Part shown: positions 23,411-28,973 of the stretch, one piece after another | How the letters are laid out: every line of letters begins with the position of its first letter | Position numbering within the stretch: position 1 is the stretch's first letter | The notes under the pieces: model-generated | What the model was told of the DNA's origin: nothing | What the model saw: only the letters and a program-made list of their open reading frames with translations | The model's database searches: none | Assembly (NCBI GenBank): GCA_937886445.1 | Contig: CALGBY010000118.1 | Coordinates: forward strand, 1 to 28,973 | Origin: an uncultured Clostridia bacterium | Lineage (GTDB): Bacteria; Bacillota; Clostridia; Christensenellales; Aristaeellaceae | Reading direction: 5' to 3' | DNA: 28,973 nucleotides | Program-made: the position numbers and the translations under genes

Positions 23411-23444
23411 AAAAACACCCCGCCGGATGAAAGCGGGGCGTTTT
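23411..23444 (-). terminator. Terminator of the small secreted protein gene
   Basis: CACCCCGC and GCGGGGCG form the stem around GGATGAA. Read on the minus strand it ends in GTGTTTTTATG. The plus-strand side also has TTTT, so it may act both ways. Confidence 0.8.
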
Positions 23445-23457
23445 GCACATTGAGAGA

Positions 23458-23889
23458 TCAGAAGAAATGTATACCGGAGCTGACCGTCAGTTCAAACGGC
23501 ACAGCGCATTTCAATTCATCGCCCTCTTCCAGCAAGATCACGCATTCGCTCGGGTCATCAGCGGATACGATCTCCCATTCCTTTTGCTTGTCACGCTTTC
23601 CGTCCTTCATGGAATATACGGTCATATTGCCCCAGTCATCCCCCTGCGCGGCGCCGCGGAAAAGATAGCGCCCCGCGGGAAGGTCGCGGCCCGCGATATA
23701 GGTGCCGGCGGGCACATGAGCGGTGCGTTCAATGCCGCGGCTCACGATCTCCCGGTCAAGCGCTTCGGCAAGCTCAAGGATCTGGGCGTCGGTGTAGCCG
23801 GAGAGAACGGGAAGCGTTTCGGCAAGGGCGGGAAGCAGCGTGCACAGAACGAGCACTGCGCACAGGATACGAACGGATGTCTTTTTCAT
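23458..23889 (-). CDS. Small secreted beta-rich protein of unknown function
   Basis: I do not recognise a characterised family. The 143 residues start with a clear signal peptide (MKKTSVRILCAVLVLCTLLP, cleavage after ALA near 23), then a helix (YTDAQILELAEALDREIVSR). A beta-rich part follows, with a short internal repeat, VPAGTYIAGRDL then PAGRYLFRG (59-79). The PAGTY/PAGRY style motif recurs in many Clostridial exported proteins of unknown role. The end is CAVPFELTVSSGIHFF. AAAGGAG precedes the ATG, and a TATAAT lies at 23917-23922 on the minus strand with a weak -35. It is a single-gene unit divergent from the XRE regulator. Confidence 0.75.
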   Translation of the reverse strand: MKKTSVRILCAVLVLCTLLPALAETLPVLSGYTDAQILELAEALDREIVSRGIERTAHVPAGTYIAGRDLPAGRYLFRGAAQGDDWGNMTVYSMKDGKRDKQKEWEIVSADDPSECVILLEEGDELKCAVPFELTVSSGIHFF

Positions 23890-23916
23890 AGATCGGCATC
23901 TCCTTTCTTTTTTTGT

Positions 23917-23989
23917 ATTATATCAGCCGTATTTTGTGTTTTTGACCTAAAAACAGGACAGTGAAGAAAATCAGTCCGGCTATTATAAT
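23917..23989. promoter_or_regulatory. Divergent -10 elements between the secreted protein and XRE genes
   Basis: A perfect TATAAT faces left (minus strand, 23917-23922) and another faces right (23984-23989). Neither has a convincing -35 at 17 bases, so activator dependence or weak expression is possible. Confidence 0.45.
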
Positions 23990-24051
23990 GGCGTCCCCTC
24001 GCGATAAAAACACGCGCTGTTACGGAGAACAAATTGAAAGGAGATGTCTGT

Positions 24052-24282
24052 ATGTCCTATAACAGCGCGGAAGCGGGAAAATTGATCAAAATGCTGAGAA
24101 AGGAACGGGGGTTATCACAGGAGGTGCTGTCGGGGTGCGCCGGGATATCAAGAAGCCATCTTGCGTATATCGAAAACGGCGCGGTCGTGCCCACGGCAGA
24201 TACGCTTTGGCGGATCTCAGATGCCCTCGGCATCCGCGTCAGCCGGCTGTTCGAAATGCTTGAGGAGGGTCAAAAAAACTGA
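24052..24282 (+). CDS. XRE-family helix-turn-helix regulator
   Basis: The 76 residues are almost entirely one HTH_3 (Cro/C1) domain: LIKMLRKERGLSQEVLSGCA, then recognition-helix region GISRSHLAYIENGAVVPTAD and TLWRISDALGIRVSRLFEML. No sensor domain is present, so it is a minimal DNA-binding protein whose signal cannot be read. I chose ATG 24052 because GGAG lies 8 bases before it; a TTG at 24034 precedes that SD. It lies divergent to the secreted protein gene and 145 bases before ddh. ddh has its own promoter, so its target could be the shared intergenic region; this is inference. Confidence 0.88.
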   Translation: MSYNSAEAGKLIKMLRKERGLSQEVLSGCAGISRSHLAYIENGAVVPTADTLWRISDALGIRVSRLFEMLEEGQKN

Positions 24283-24290
24283 AAAAGTCA

Positions 24291-24335
24291 GGGCGGGAGG
24301 GGAGACCGGAAACGGCATGCCTCCTCCCGCTCTGA
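24291..24335 (+). terminator. GC-rich hairpin after the XRE gene
   Basis: GCGGGAGG near 24293 pairs with CCTCCCGC near 24330, about 10 bases after the XRE stop. No T-run follows (TCTGACATATAC), so it may be a weak terminator or an mRNA end structure. Confidence 0.4.
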
Positions 24336-24364
24336 CATATACAAAAAAGGAACAGCGCACTGCC

Positions 24365-24393
24365 TTGAGCGCCTGCCCGTACTGCGGTATAAT
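24365..24393 (+). promoter_or_regulatory. Promoter of ddh
   Basis: TTGAGC (24365-24370), 17 bases and TATAAT (24388-24393). The leader to ATG 24427 is about 27 bases. Confidence 0.75.
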
Positions 24394-24426
24394 AACAGGG
24401 AAATCCGAATGTGAGGTCTGTTGCTG

Positions 24427-25404
24427 ATGATTATTGGTATTTACGGCTACGGCAATCTGGGGAAGGGCGTTGAATGCGCCGTAGCTGCTTCGCCCGATAT
24501 GCAGATCGGGGGCGTTTTTACAAGACGCGACCCTGCTTCCGTCAAAACGCTGACCGGCGCGCCGGTGTACAGTGCCGGGGACGCGTCCTCCTTCAAAGAT
24601 AAGATCGATGTGATGATCCTGTGCGGAGGCAGCGCGAAGGATCTGCCCGAGCTGATGCCGCTGCTGTCAAGGACCTTTAACACCGTGGACAGCTTTGACA
24701 CGCACGCGCATATCCCGGAGCATTTTGAAAGGACGGACGCCGCCGCGAAGGAAACGGGACATACCGCGCTTATCAGCGCCGGATGGGATCCCGGTCTGTT
24801 CTCTCTGGCAAGGGTGCTCGGAGGCGCCGTTCTTCCGGACGGCAGGGATTATACCTTCTGGGGCCGCGGTGTAAGCCAGGGGCATTCCGACGCCATACGC
24901 CGCGTACCGGGCGTAAAGGACGCGAGGCAGTATACCGTACCGGTGGCGAGCGCTATCGATCAGGTGAGAAGCGGCAGCTGCCCGGAGCTGACGGTGCGCC
25001 AGAAGCACACAAGAGAGTGCTATGTGGTGCCTGAGGAGGGAGCGGATACGGAGGCGATCCGCAGGGCCATCGTAACGATGCCGGATTATTTTGCCGATTA
25101 TGATACGACGGTGAATTTTGTTACCGAGGAACAGCTGCTCCGGGAACACGGCACGCTGCCGCACGGCGGGTTTGTCATCCGTTCCGGTTTTACGGGGTTG
25201 GATCGAGAAAACCGCCATACGGTGGAATTCAACCTGAAGCTGGACAGCAATCCCCAGTTTACAGGAAGTGTGCTTACCGCCTGCGCGCGCGCGGTATACA
25301 GGCTGCATGAGCGCGGTGAGACCGGCTGCAGAACGCTGCTGGATGTCGCGCCGACGCTGCTTTCTCCGCTTTCCCCGGAGGAACTGAGAAAGAAACTGCT
25401 GTAA
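24427..25404 (+). CDS. ddh: meso-Diaminopimelate dehydrogenase
   Basis: Ddh makes meso-diaminopimelate directly from tetrahydrodipicolinate, ammonia and NADPH, for lysine and peptidoglycan. The 325 residues show the NADPH-binding IIGIYGYGNLGKGVECAVA, VMILCGGSAKDLPELMPLLS, the substrate-side VDSFDTHAHIPEHF and ALISAGWDPGLFSLARVLG. TFWGRGVSQGHSDAIRRVPG and a C-terminal dimerisation part follow. These match the one-step dehydrogenase family well. I prefer ATG 24427; a TTG six bases earlier is possible. The GAGG upstream is modest. The gene is monocistronic with its own promoter and a strong terminator. Its presence implies mDAP-type peptidoglycan made by the short branch. Confidence 0.96.
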   Translation: MIIGIYGYGNLGKGVECAVAASPDMQIGGVFTRRDPASVKTLTGAPVYSAGDASSFKDKIDVMILCGGSAKDLPELMPLLSRTFNTVDSFDTHAHIPEHFERTDAAAKETGHTALISAGWDPGLFSLARVLGGAVLPDGRDYTFWGRGVSQGHSDAIRRVPGVKDARQYTVPVASAIDQVRSGSCPELTVRQKHTRECYVVPEEGADTEAIRRAIVTMPDYFADYDTTVNFVTEEQLLREHGTLPHGGFVIRSGFTGLDRENRHTVEFNLKLDSNPQFTGSVLTACARAVYRLHERGETGCRTLLDVAPTLLSPLSPEELRKKLL

Positions 25405-25426
25405 CGGATCGATAAACGATATAAAG

Positions 25427-25465
25427 ACAGGGCATACCGCTTATACTGCGGCATGCCCTGTTTTT
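25427..25465. terminator. Bidirectional terminator between ddh and the ABC operon
   Basis: ACAGGGCATACCGC (25427-25440) pairs with GCGGCATGCCCTGT (25448-25461) with one mismatch, followed by TTTTTG on the plus strand and TCTTTATAT on the minus strand. Confidence 0.9.
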
Positions 25466-25501
25466 GTGCCCGCCCGGGCGCTCAACCCGGCGCCGGCCTG
25501 T

Positions 25502-26449
25502 TTACATTTCCCAGTTTCCGAGCCAGTCGGCAAAGGTATAGTAAAGCTCGTCAAACCCGTTTTGCAGCTCTGTGCCTTTTGTGAGGGTGTATACATAATC
25601 TGTGTTGTCAAACCTTTCAACATACTGCAGTTCAAAGGTATAGCAGCCGTCCTCCAGCTCGGCCAGCGCTTTCTGCGCCAGTGCCTCGGCTGCTTCCACA
25701 TTGGCGATCAGACCGTCAAAGGCGCTGCTGTCAGCCGAACGGATGTCGGAAACGATGCCCTCAAAATAGCCCGGCTGATAGCCGTAATTGAACTGGGCGC
25801 CGTCTGTTTTGATGAACCATTCCGCGTCACTGGCATAAAGATAATAGCCGGGATAATAATTTCCTTCGTCATCGGTATAGGAATCACAGGAATAGGAGGG
25901 CCAGGAGCAGAGAAAATTCAGATAATCATACATGGAATAGATCTCGCTGATCACATCCGTCTGAGCGATGCGCTGCCATACAGCCATTTCCGGTGACAGC
26001 TCGTCATCCCTGAGGATGGTATAGGAAGCGTCCGTGATCCTGAAATTGAACTCATAGCCGTACAGGTCGGTAAAGGGGGCGCTTTCATCCTTTGCTACCT
26101 CCAGCGTGCCTGTTACCCTTACGGCCTGCGTTGTGTAGGGAAAGCTTTCTCCGCTTTTCGGATACACCTCCATGGTATTGGAAAGCTGTGAGGTATTGGG
26201 CTTGCAGAAGGGGCAGCTCTGGTAGGGCAGGTTCATCAGAAAAATGAAGCTGCCGTCCACGGGGGAGGAGGTGGCGAGAAAACCGTTGATGCACACGGTT
26301 TTGCCGTTCAGCGTTTTCAGGTATTCATAGCCGGAGGCGCTTTTGAAGCTGAGAAGAACGGGCTCATCGGCAAATGCCGGCCCGGTAAGTGAAAACATGA
26401 AAATCACAAGTATGGATAAAATGATCGTTCGTTCCGCTTTCTTTTTCAT
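25502..26449 (-). CDS. Secreted protein with CxxC, weakly DUF3299-like, of a putative metal ABC system
   Basis: The 315 residues have a signal peptide (about 1-28, ending PAFADE). A beta-barrel-like region (about 40-120) follows, with EYLKTLNGKTVCINGFLATS, FIFLMNLPYQSCPFCKPNTS (Cys79, Cys82) and AVRVTGTLEVAKD. This order of strand, cysteine pair and closing VTGTL strand recalls DUF3299 proteins, which in proteobacteria sit next to FtsX-type metal ABC transporters; the match is by eye and weak. A Tyr-rich acidic region with two more Cys (LCSWPSYSCDSY) and a helical end follow. It is the last gene of the operon, 53 bases after the permease stop. A role in binding metal for the transporter is inference. 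Confidence 0.7.
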   Translation of the reverse strand: MKKKAERTIILSILVIFMFSLTGPAFADEPVLLSFKSASGYEYLKTLNGKTVCINGFLATSSPVDGSFIFLMNLPYQSCPFCKPNTSQLSNTMEVYPKSGESFPYTTQAVRVTGTLEVAKDESAPFTDLYGYEFNFRITDASYTILRDDELSPEMAVWQRIAQTDVISEIYSMYDYLNFLCSWPSYSCDSYTDDEGNYYPGYYLYASDAEWFIKTDGAQFNYGYQPGYFEGIVSDIRSADSSAFDGLIANVEAAEALAQKALAELEDGCYTFELQYVERFDNTDYVYTLTKGTELQNGFDELYYTFADWLGNWEM

Positions 26450-26502
26450 AATGCATTTCTCCTGTTCCGGGGGTGCTTTATAAACACACCCTGATCATTC
26501 CG

Positions 26503-27807
26503 TTACCCGCGCAGACCGTCCTTTCGGGAAAGAACGAGTGTGCAGATGACCGTGGGCAGTACGGTGAGCACCAGCACGCCCAGCAGCGTGAGAAGTTCCT
26601 CGGGATAAACCTTTGCGTAATTGAGCACAACGCCCATATTCGCGACATAGCCGCTCATCAGCCTCAGACAGGCACGGCTGACGGCAAGAGCAAGCACCGC
26701 CGCGGCAAGGCCGATCAGGCAATTTTGCAGGATATACAGCAGGTTGATCCGCTTCATGCTGATCCCGATCAGCCGCATCAGAGAGATCTCATCGGCGGAA
26801 TGATACATGTTGAGCAGCGTGATGACCGAGATGATCAGAATATTCATTGCCAGAATGATGCCGCAGAGCACATATACGATATAGCGGGTGTTATCCGCCT
26901 CCTGCAATACACCGCGCACGACACTCATGGGCTCGATGGCCTGAAGAGAGTATTGCTCCGCTGCGCCGGCGGCAGAAGACTGCTGCTCCTGTTCCGGCTG
27001 CTCCTTTGACCGGTCATTTTGAGAGCCGGGTGCCTGATGCGGCGCGGTTTTTCCGCCCTGCGCGGCGGCTGCCTGTGTTTCATACCACACCTTGCCGTTG
27101 TACTCGTTCACAAGCTTCATGGCATCACCGGGGTTTTTGGCCTTCACAAGCACGGCGCACACCATGCGGTCCATTTCTTCGTGACCGTGTTCCTCTTCGT
27201 GCTCCTCTTCGTGCTCGTGGATCTCCCAAAGGGTGTTGATGCGGGTGAACACCTGATTGTCAAAGGCAGTGTGGCTTTGCTTCAGAATGCCGCATATCGT
27301 GAGGCCGGTACTGTGTGTTTCACCGGCAGCGTGGCTGGTATAGATCACATCGCCGACGTGAAGATCGCAGGCCTTTGCCACACCGCTGCCGACGACCGCC
27401 TGAAACGGCTCCGTATCGCTGAACATCACGCCGCTTTCCAGCGCTTTTTCTTCCAGATAGGGGGACTCTGTACCCACAACATTAAAGCCGTTATAGCTGT
27501 CGGCCATGGCAAAGGGGATCGCGGCATTCACCCGGCTGTCGCGTCTCAATTCGTTTACAAGCGCGTACGGTACGGTGCCGAGAGGAGAATCGGTAAAATA
27601 CATGGTGTTCATGGCCAGCTGGGTATTGCTGCCGGCGGGGCCGATGATGGCGGAATAGTACGCCGCTCCGGCTGTGACGCCGTCGTTCACCTGACGGGCC
27701 GTGTTGAAGGCGAGCAGGGCAACGCCTGCCGAAATGACCACGGAAAGCAGGATCAGGGCGATCTGCACCCGTTTGACAGCCATGTTTCGAAGCGCGAATC
27801 TGAGCAT
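26503..27807 (-). CDS. FtsX/MacB-like ABC permease with a His/Glu-rich extracellular loop
   Basis: The 434 residues have one N-terminal transmembrane helix (about 15-35) and a large extracytoplasmic domain (about 40-300). Three C-terminal helices follow (about 307-332, 355-380, 405-427), as in FtsX/MacB permeases. The conserved coupling segment ADEISLMRLIGISMKRI lies between the second and third helices. Inside the external domain is HEHEEEHEEEHGHEE (197-211), with five His in 13 residues, the kind of loop found in zinc or nickel handling proteins. A second low-complexity Gln/Glu/Ser/Ala stretch lies at 250-285. The gene starts one base after the ATPase stop. MacB-type permeases usually export or drive mechanical work rather than import, so direction of transport is open. 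Confidence 0.88.
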   Translation of the reverse strand: MLRFALRNMAVKRVQIALILLSVVISAGVALLAFNTARQVNDGVTAGAAYYSAIIGPAGSNTQLAMNTMYFTDSPLGTVPYALVNELRRDSRVNAAIPFAMADSYNGFNVVGTESPYLEEKALESGVMFSDTEPFQAVVGSGVAKACDLHVGDVIYTSHAAGETHSTGLTICGILKQSHTAFDNQVFTRINTLWEIHEHEEEHEEEHGHEEMDRMVCAVLVKAKNPGDAMKLVNEYNGKVWYETQAAAAQGGKTAPHQAPGSQNDRSKEQPEQEQQSSAAGAAEQYSLQAIEPMSVVRGVLQEADNTRYIVYVLCGIILAMNILIISVITLLNMYHSADEISLMRLIGISMKRINLLYILQNCLIGLAAAVLALAVSRACLRLMSGYVANMGVVLNYAKVYPEELLTLLGVLVLTVLPTVICTLVLSRKDGLRG

Positions 27808-27808
27808 C

Positions 27809-28456
27809 TCAATCCGCCTCCTTTTCCCGGGCGGAGGTGATCTGATTCATATCGATCACTTCATCAAAGTATTTGCCGAGGCGGTCGTCATGGGTCACGG
27901 CGATGAGCGTCCTGTCCTTCGAGATCTCTGTCAGCTCACGGATCACCTGCTCGCCGATGGAAAAATTCAGGTTGCCTGTTGGCTCATCCGCGAGGATGAT
28001 CTGCGGCTGCTTTACCAGCGCGCGGGCGATGGCCACGCGCTGCTTCTGCCCGCCGCTCAGACGGCAGACCTTTTTGTTTTTCTTGTCCGGAATGCCCAGC
28101 CTTTCAAGCAGGGCATCCGCTCCGGAAATATCCACGTTTTCCAATCGAAGCACGGCTATGTTATCCGCTACGGTCATTTTCTCGATCAGCTTGAAATCCT
28201 GAAAGATATAGCCGATCTTTTCGATGCGCAGCCGGTCCTTTTCACGCTGGGACAGCTTTGTGATATCCGTGCCGTCCAGCAGGATGCTCCCGCTGTCGGG
28301 AGTAAGGATGCCGGCGATCATGTTGAGCAGGGTGCTTTTTCCGCAGCCGCTGGCGCCGAGCAGCATATAGCTTTTTCCGGTCTCAAAGGTCATATCGCGG
28401 TAGCAGATGGATGTTTCGTTCCGGTAGGTTTTGACCAGATCATGTGTTTGTATCAC
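27809..28456 (-). CDS. ABC transporter ATP-binding protein (LolD/MacB type)
   Basis: The 215 residues carry Walker A GASGCGKST (34-42), the Q-loop IGYIFQDFKL (Q86), signature LSGGQKQR (133-140), Walker B IILADEPTGNLN (153-164) and switch His189 in VTHD. The DEPTGNLN signature is typical of ATPases that pair with FtsX/MacB permeases. I chose GTG 28456 because AAAGGAGG stands about 6-7 bases before it; a longer in-frame ATG at 28507 would read through that site. The ribosome site is half inside an 11-bp inverted repeat. It follows the small Cys/His gene by 60 bases and precedes the permease by one base. Confidence 0.93.
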   Translation of the reverse strand: MIQTHDLVKTYRNETSICYRDMTFETGKSYMLLGASGCGKSTLLNMIAGILTPDSGSILLDGTDITKLSQREKDRLRIEKIGYIFQDFKLIEKMTVADNIAVLRLENVDISGADALLERLGIPDKKNKKVCRLSGGQKQRVAIARALVKQPQIILADEPTGNLNFSIGEQVIRELTEISKDRTLIAVTHDDRLGKYFDEVIDMNQITSAREKEAD

Positions 28457-28466
28457 AAAAAGACCT

Positions 28467-28512
28467 CCTTTTTGTACTCCGGGCAGATATGATAACGCTG
28501 TGTACAAAAAGG
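28467..28512 (-). promoter_or_regulatory. Inverted repeat that includes part of the ATPase ribosome site
   Basis: CCTTTTTGTAC (28467-28477) and GTACAAAAAGG (28502-28512) are perfect 11-bp arms with a 24-base loop. In the minus-strand mRNA the downstream arm runs into the AGGAGG ribosome site (28464-28469), so folding would partly hide it. Confidence 0.6.
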
Positions 28513-28516
28513 CAAG

Positions 28517-28777
28517 TCAATTCAGATCCAGCACATGCGCGGATACGGGCGTTCCGGCTCTTTTCACTTCGCGGCTTTGCGGCTTTCCGTCTCCTGCGGC
28601 GGTGTATACGGCAAAGCAGTACGGCAGGGCGGCTGCCGGCATCGCCGTACCCGCGGCGGATATGGCAAAGCACACGGCACAGTGGTCGCCGTCACAGGCA
28701 TGGTTTGCTGAAAGGATCAGGAAAGACAGAATGAGCACGGTAAATACGATCACAGCGGCGGTACGTGTTTTCTTCAC
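28517..28777 (-). CDS. Small membrane protein with Cys/His cluster
   Basis: The 86 residues contain an N-terminal hydrophobic helix (about 7-24), then ANHACDGDHCAVCFAIS with H26, C28, H32, C33 and C36. A second hydrophobic stretch (about 40-60, with C54) and a polar tail follow. Small Clostridial membrane proteins with an H-x-C-x4-C-x2-C patch occur beside metal transport genes. I recognise the pattern but know no tested function. The start is GTG 28777 with GGAGG 8 bases upstream. It is the first gene of the ABC operon; a TATAAT (minus strand, about 28803-28808) lies just upstream without a clear -35. Confidence 0.7.
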   Translation of the reverse strand: MKKTRTAAVIVFTVLILSFLILSANHACDGDHCAVCFAISAAGTAMPAAALPYCFAVYTAAGDGKPQSREVKRAGTPVSAHVLDLN

Positions 28778-28973
28778 TGCCTTTCCCTCCTTTCGTTTTT
28801 TACATTATACCGCAGTTTTGAGGCGGCAGCGCATTTGCTTATGCTGTTTTACAGAATGTTTACATTTTCATACTTTTGTGTTGAGCCTCCGGAAGAAGCA
28901 CCGATGGCTGTTAGGGCGATACCGCACAATTCGTCAGCACGCTGAACGGTGCCTCATGTTTTGCCCTCCGGAA
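28778..28973. other. Upstream region of the ABC operon with palindrome and repeat copies
   Basis: It holds a minus-strand TATAAT near 28803 and AATGT-TT-ACATT at 28855-28866, an inverted repeat that could be an operator. It also holds the 17-bp dispersed repeat at 28886-28902 and another partial CCTCCGGAA at 28965-28973, cut by the window end. AGCACCG (28897-28903) and CGGTGC (28948-28953) are inverted. No gene is seen. Confidence 0.5.
28886..28902 (-). repeat. Dispersed 17-bp repeat, copy 2
   Basis: On the minus strand it reads GGTGCTTCTTCCGGAGG, one base different from 14731-14747. A possible further copy begins at 28965, about 79 bases away, and is truncated by the window end. Confidence 0.45.

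Noticed and set aside
27019..27840. Open frame of 273 codons on the plus strand
   Set aside because: It is antisense to the FtsX-like permease and is explained by that gene's codon use.

Overview
The window looks like chromosomal DNA of a strictly anaerobic, Gram-positive, high-GC member of Clostridia, probably a gut or rumen organism. It carries pyruvate:ferredoxin oxidoreductase, a Feo ferrous-iron operon with a Cys-rich partner, meso-diaminopimelate dehydrogenase, a T-box leader, strong AGGAGG ribosome sites, near-consensus SigA promoters and pectin-degrading enzymes. A Christensenellales-like lineage is possible but is only a guess. I see no prophage, insertion sequence, CRISPR array, rRNA or tRNA.

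Layout. 1-937 (-) is the 5' part of nifJ. 1175-3670 (-) is feoA-feoB-Cys-rich small protein, with a consensus promoter and a large dyad over the start region. 3933-8342 (-) is a four-gene operon for exported proteins: a peptidoglycan-binding/phosphodiester glycosidase, a CotH-like kinase, a secreted TPM-barnase chimera and its barstar inhibitor. 8654-9594 (+) is ybaB-recR. 9696-13800 (+) is tdk-rmuC-SpoU methyltransferase-DUF218 membrane protein, tightly overlapped. 13932-14636 (+) is a short FliB-like Cys-cluster protein. 14801-16397 (+) is a tryptophan T-box (UGG specifier) driving a solitary trpB. 16469-16687 (-) is a small hypothetical protein. 16987-19217 (+) is a cytoplasmic pectin pair (GH28 and CE8). 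19308-19979 (-) is a HAD phosphatase. 20117-23218 (-) is an amino-sugar operon: HTH-glmM, a left-handed beta-helix acyltransferase and nagB. 23458-23889 (-) is a small secreted protein. 24052-24282 (+) is an XRE regulator and 24427-25404 (+) is ddh. 25502-28777 (-) is a putative metal-handling ABC system: a small Cys/His membrane protein, an ATPase, an FtsX-like permease with a His/Glu-rich loop, and a secreted CxxC protein.

How the genes work together. The glmM/beta-helix/nagB operon balances glucosamine-6-phosphate entry into and exit from peptidoglycan precursor synthesis, and ddh supplies mDAP to the same wall. trpB without trpA, under a Trp-sensing T-box, suggests indole salvage or a remote partner. 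GH28 and CE8 lack signal peptides, so imported oligogalacturonides are probably finished inside the cell.

The most unusual features are: (i) the secreted TPM-barnase fusion with adjacent barstar inside a CotH/glycosidase export operon; (ii) an excisionase-type HTH domain fused in frame to GlmM, with a second well-placed ribosome site at the GlmM start; (iii) the His-rich ABC system, whose ATPase Shine-Dalgarno lies in an 11-bp inverted repeat.
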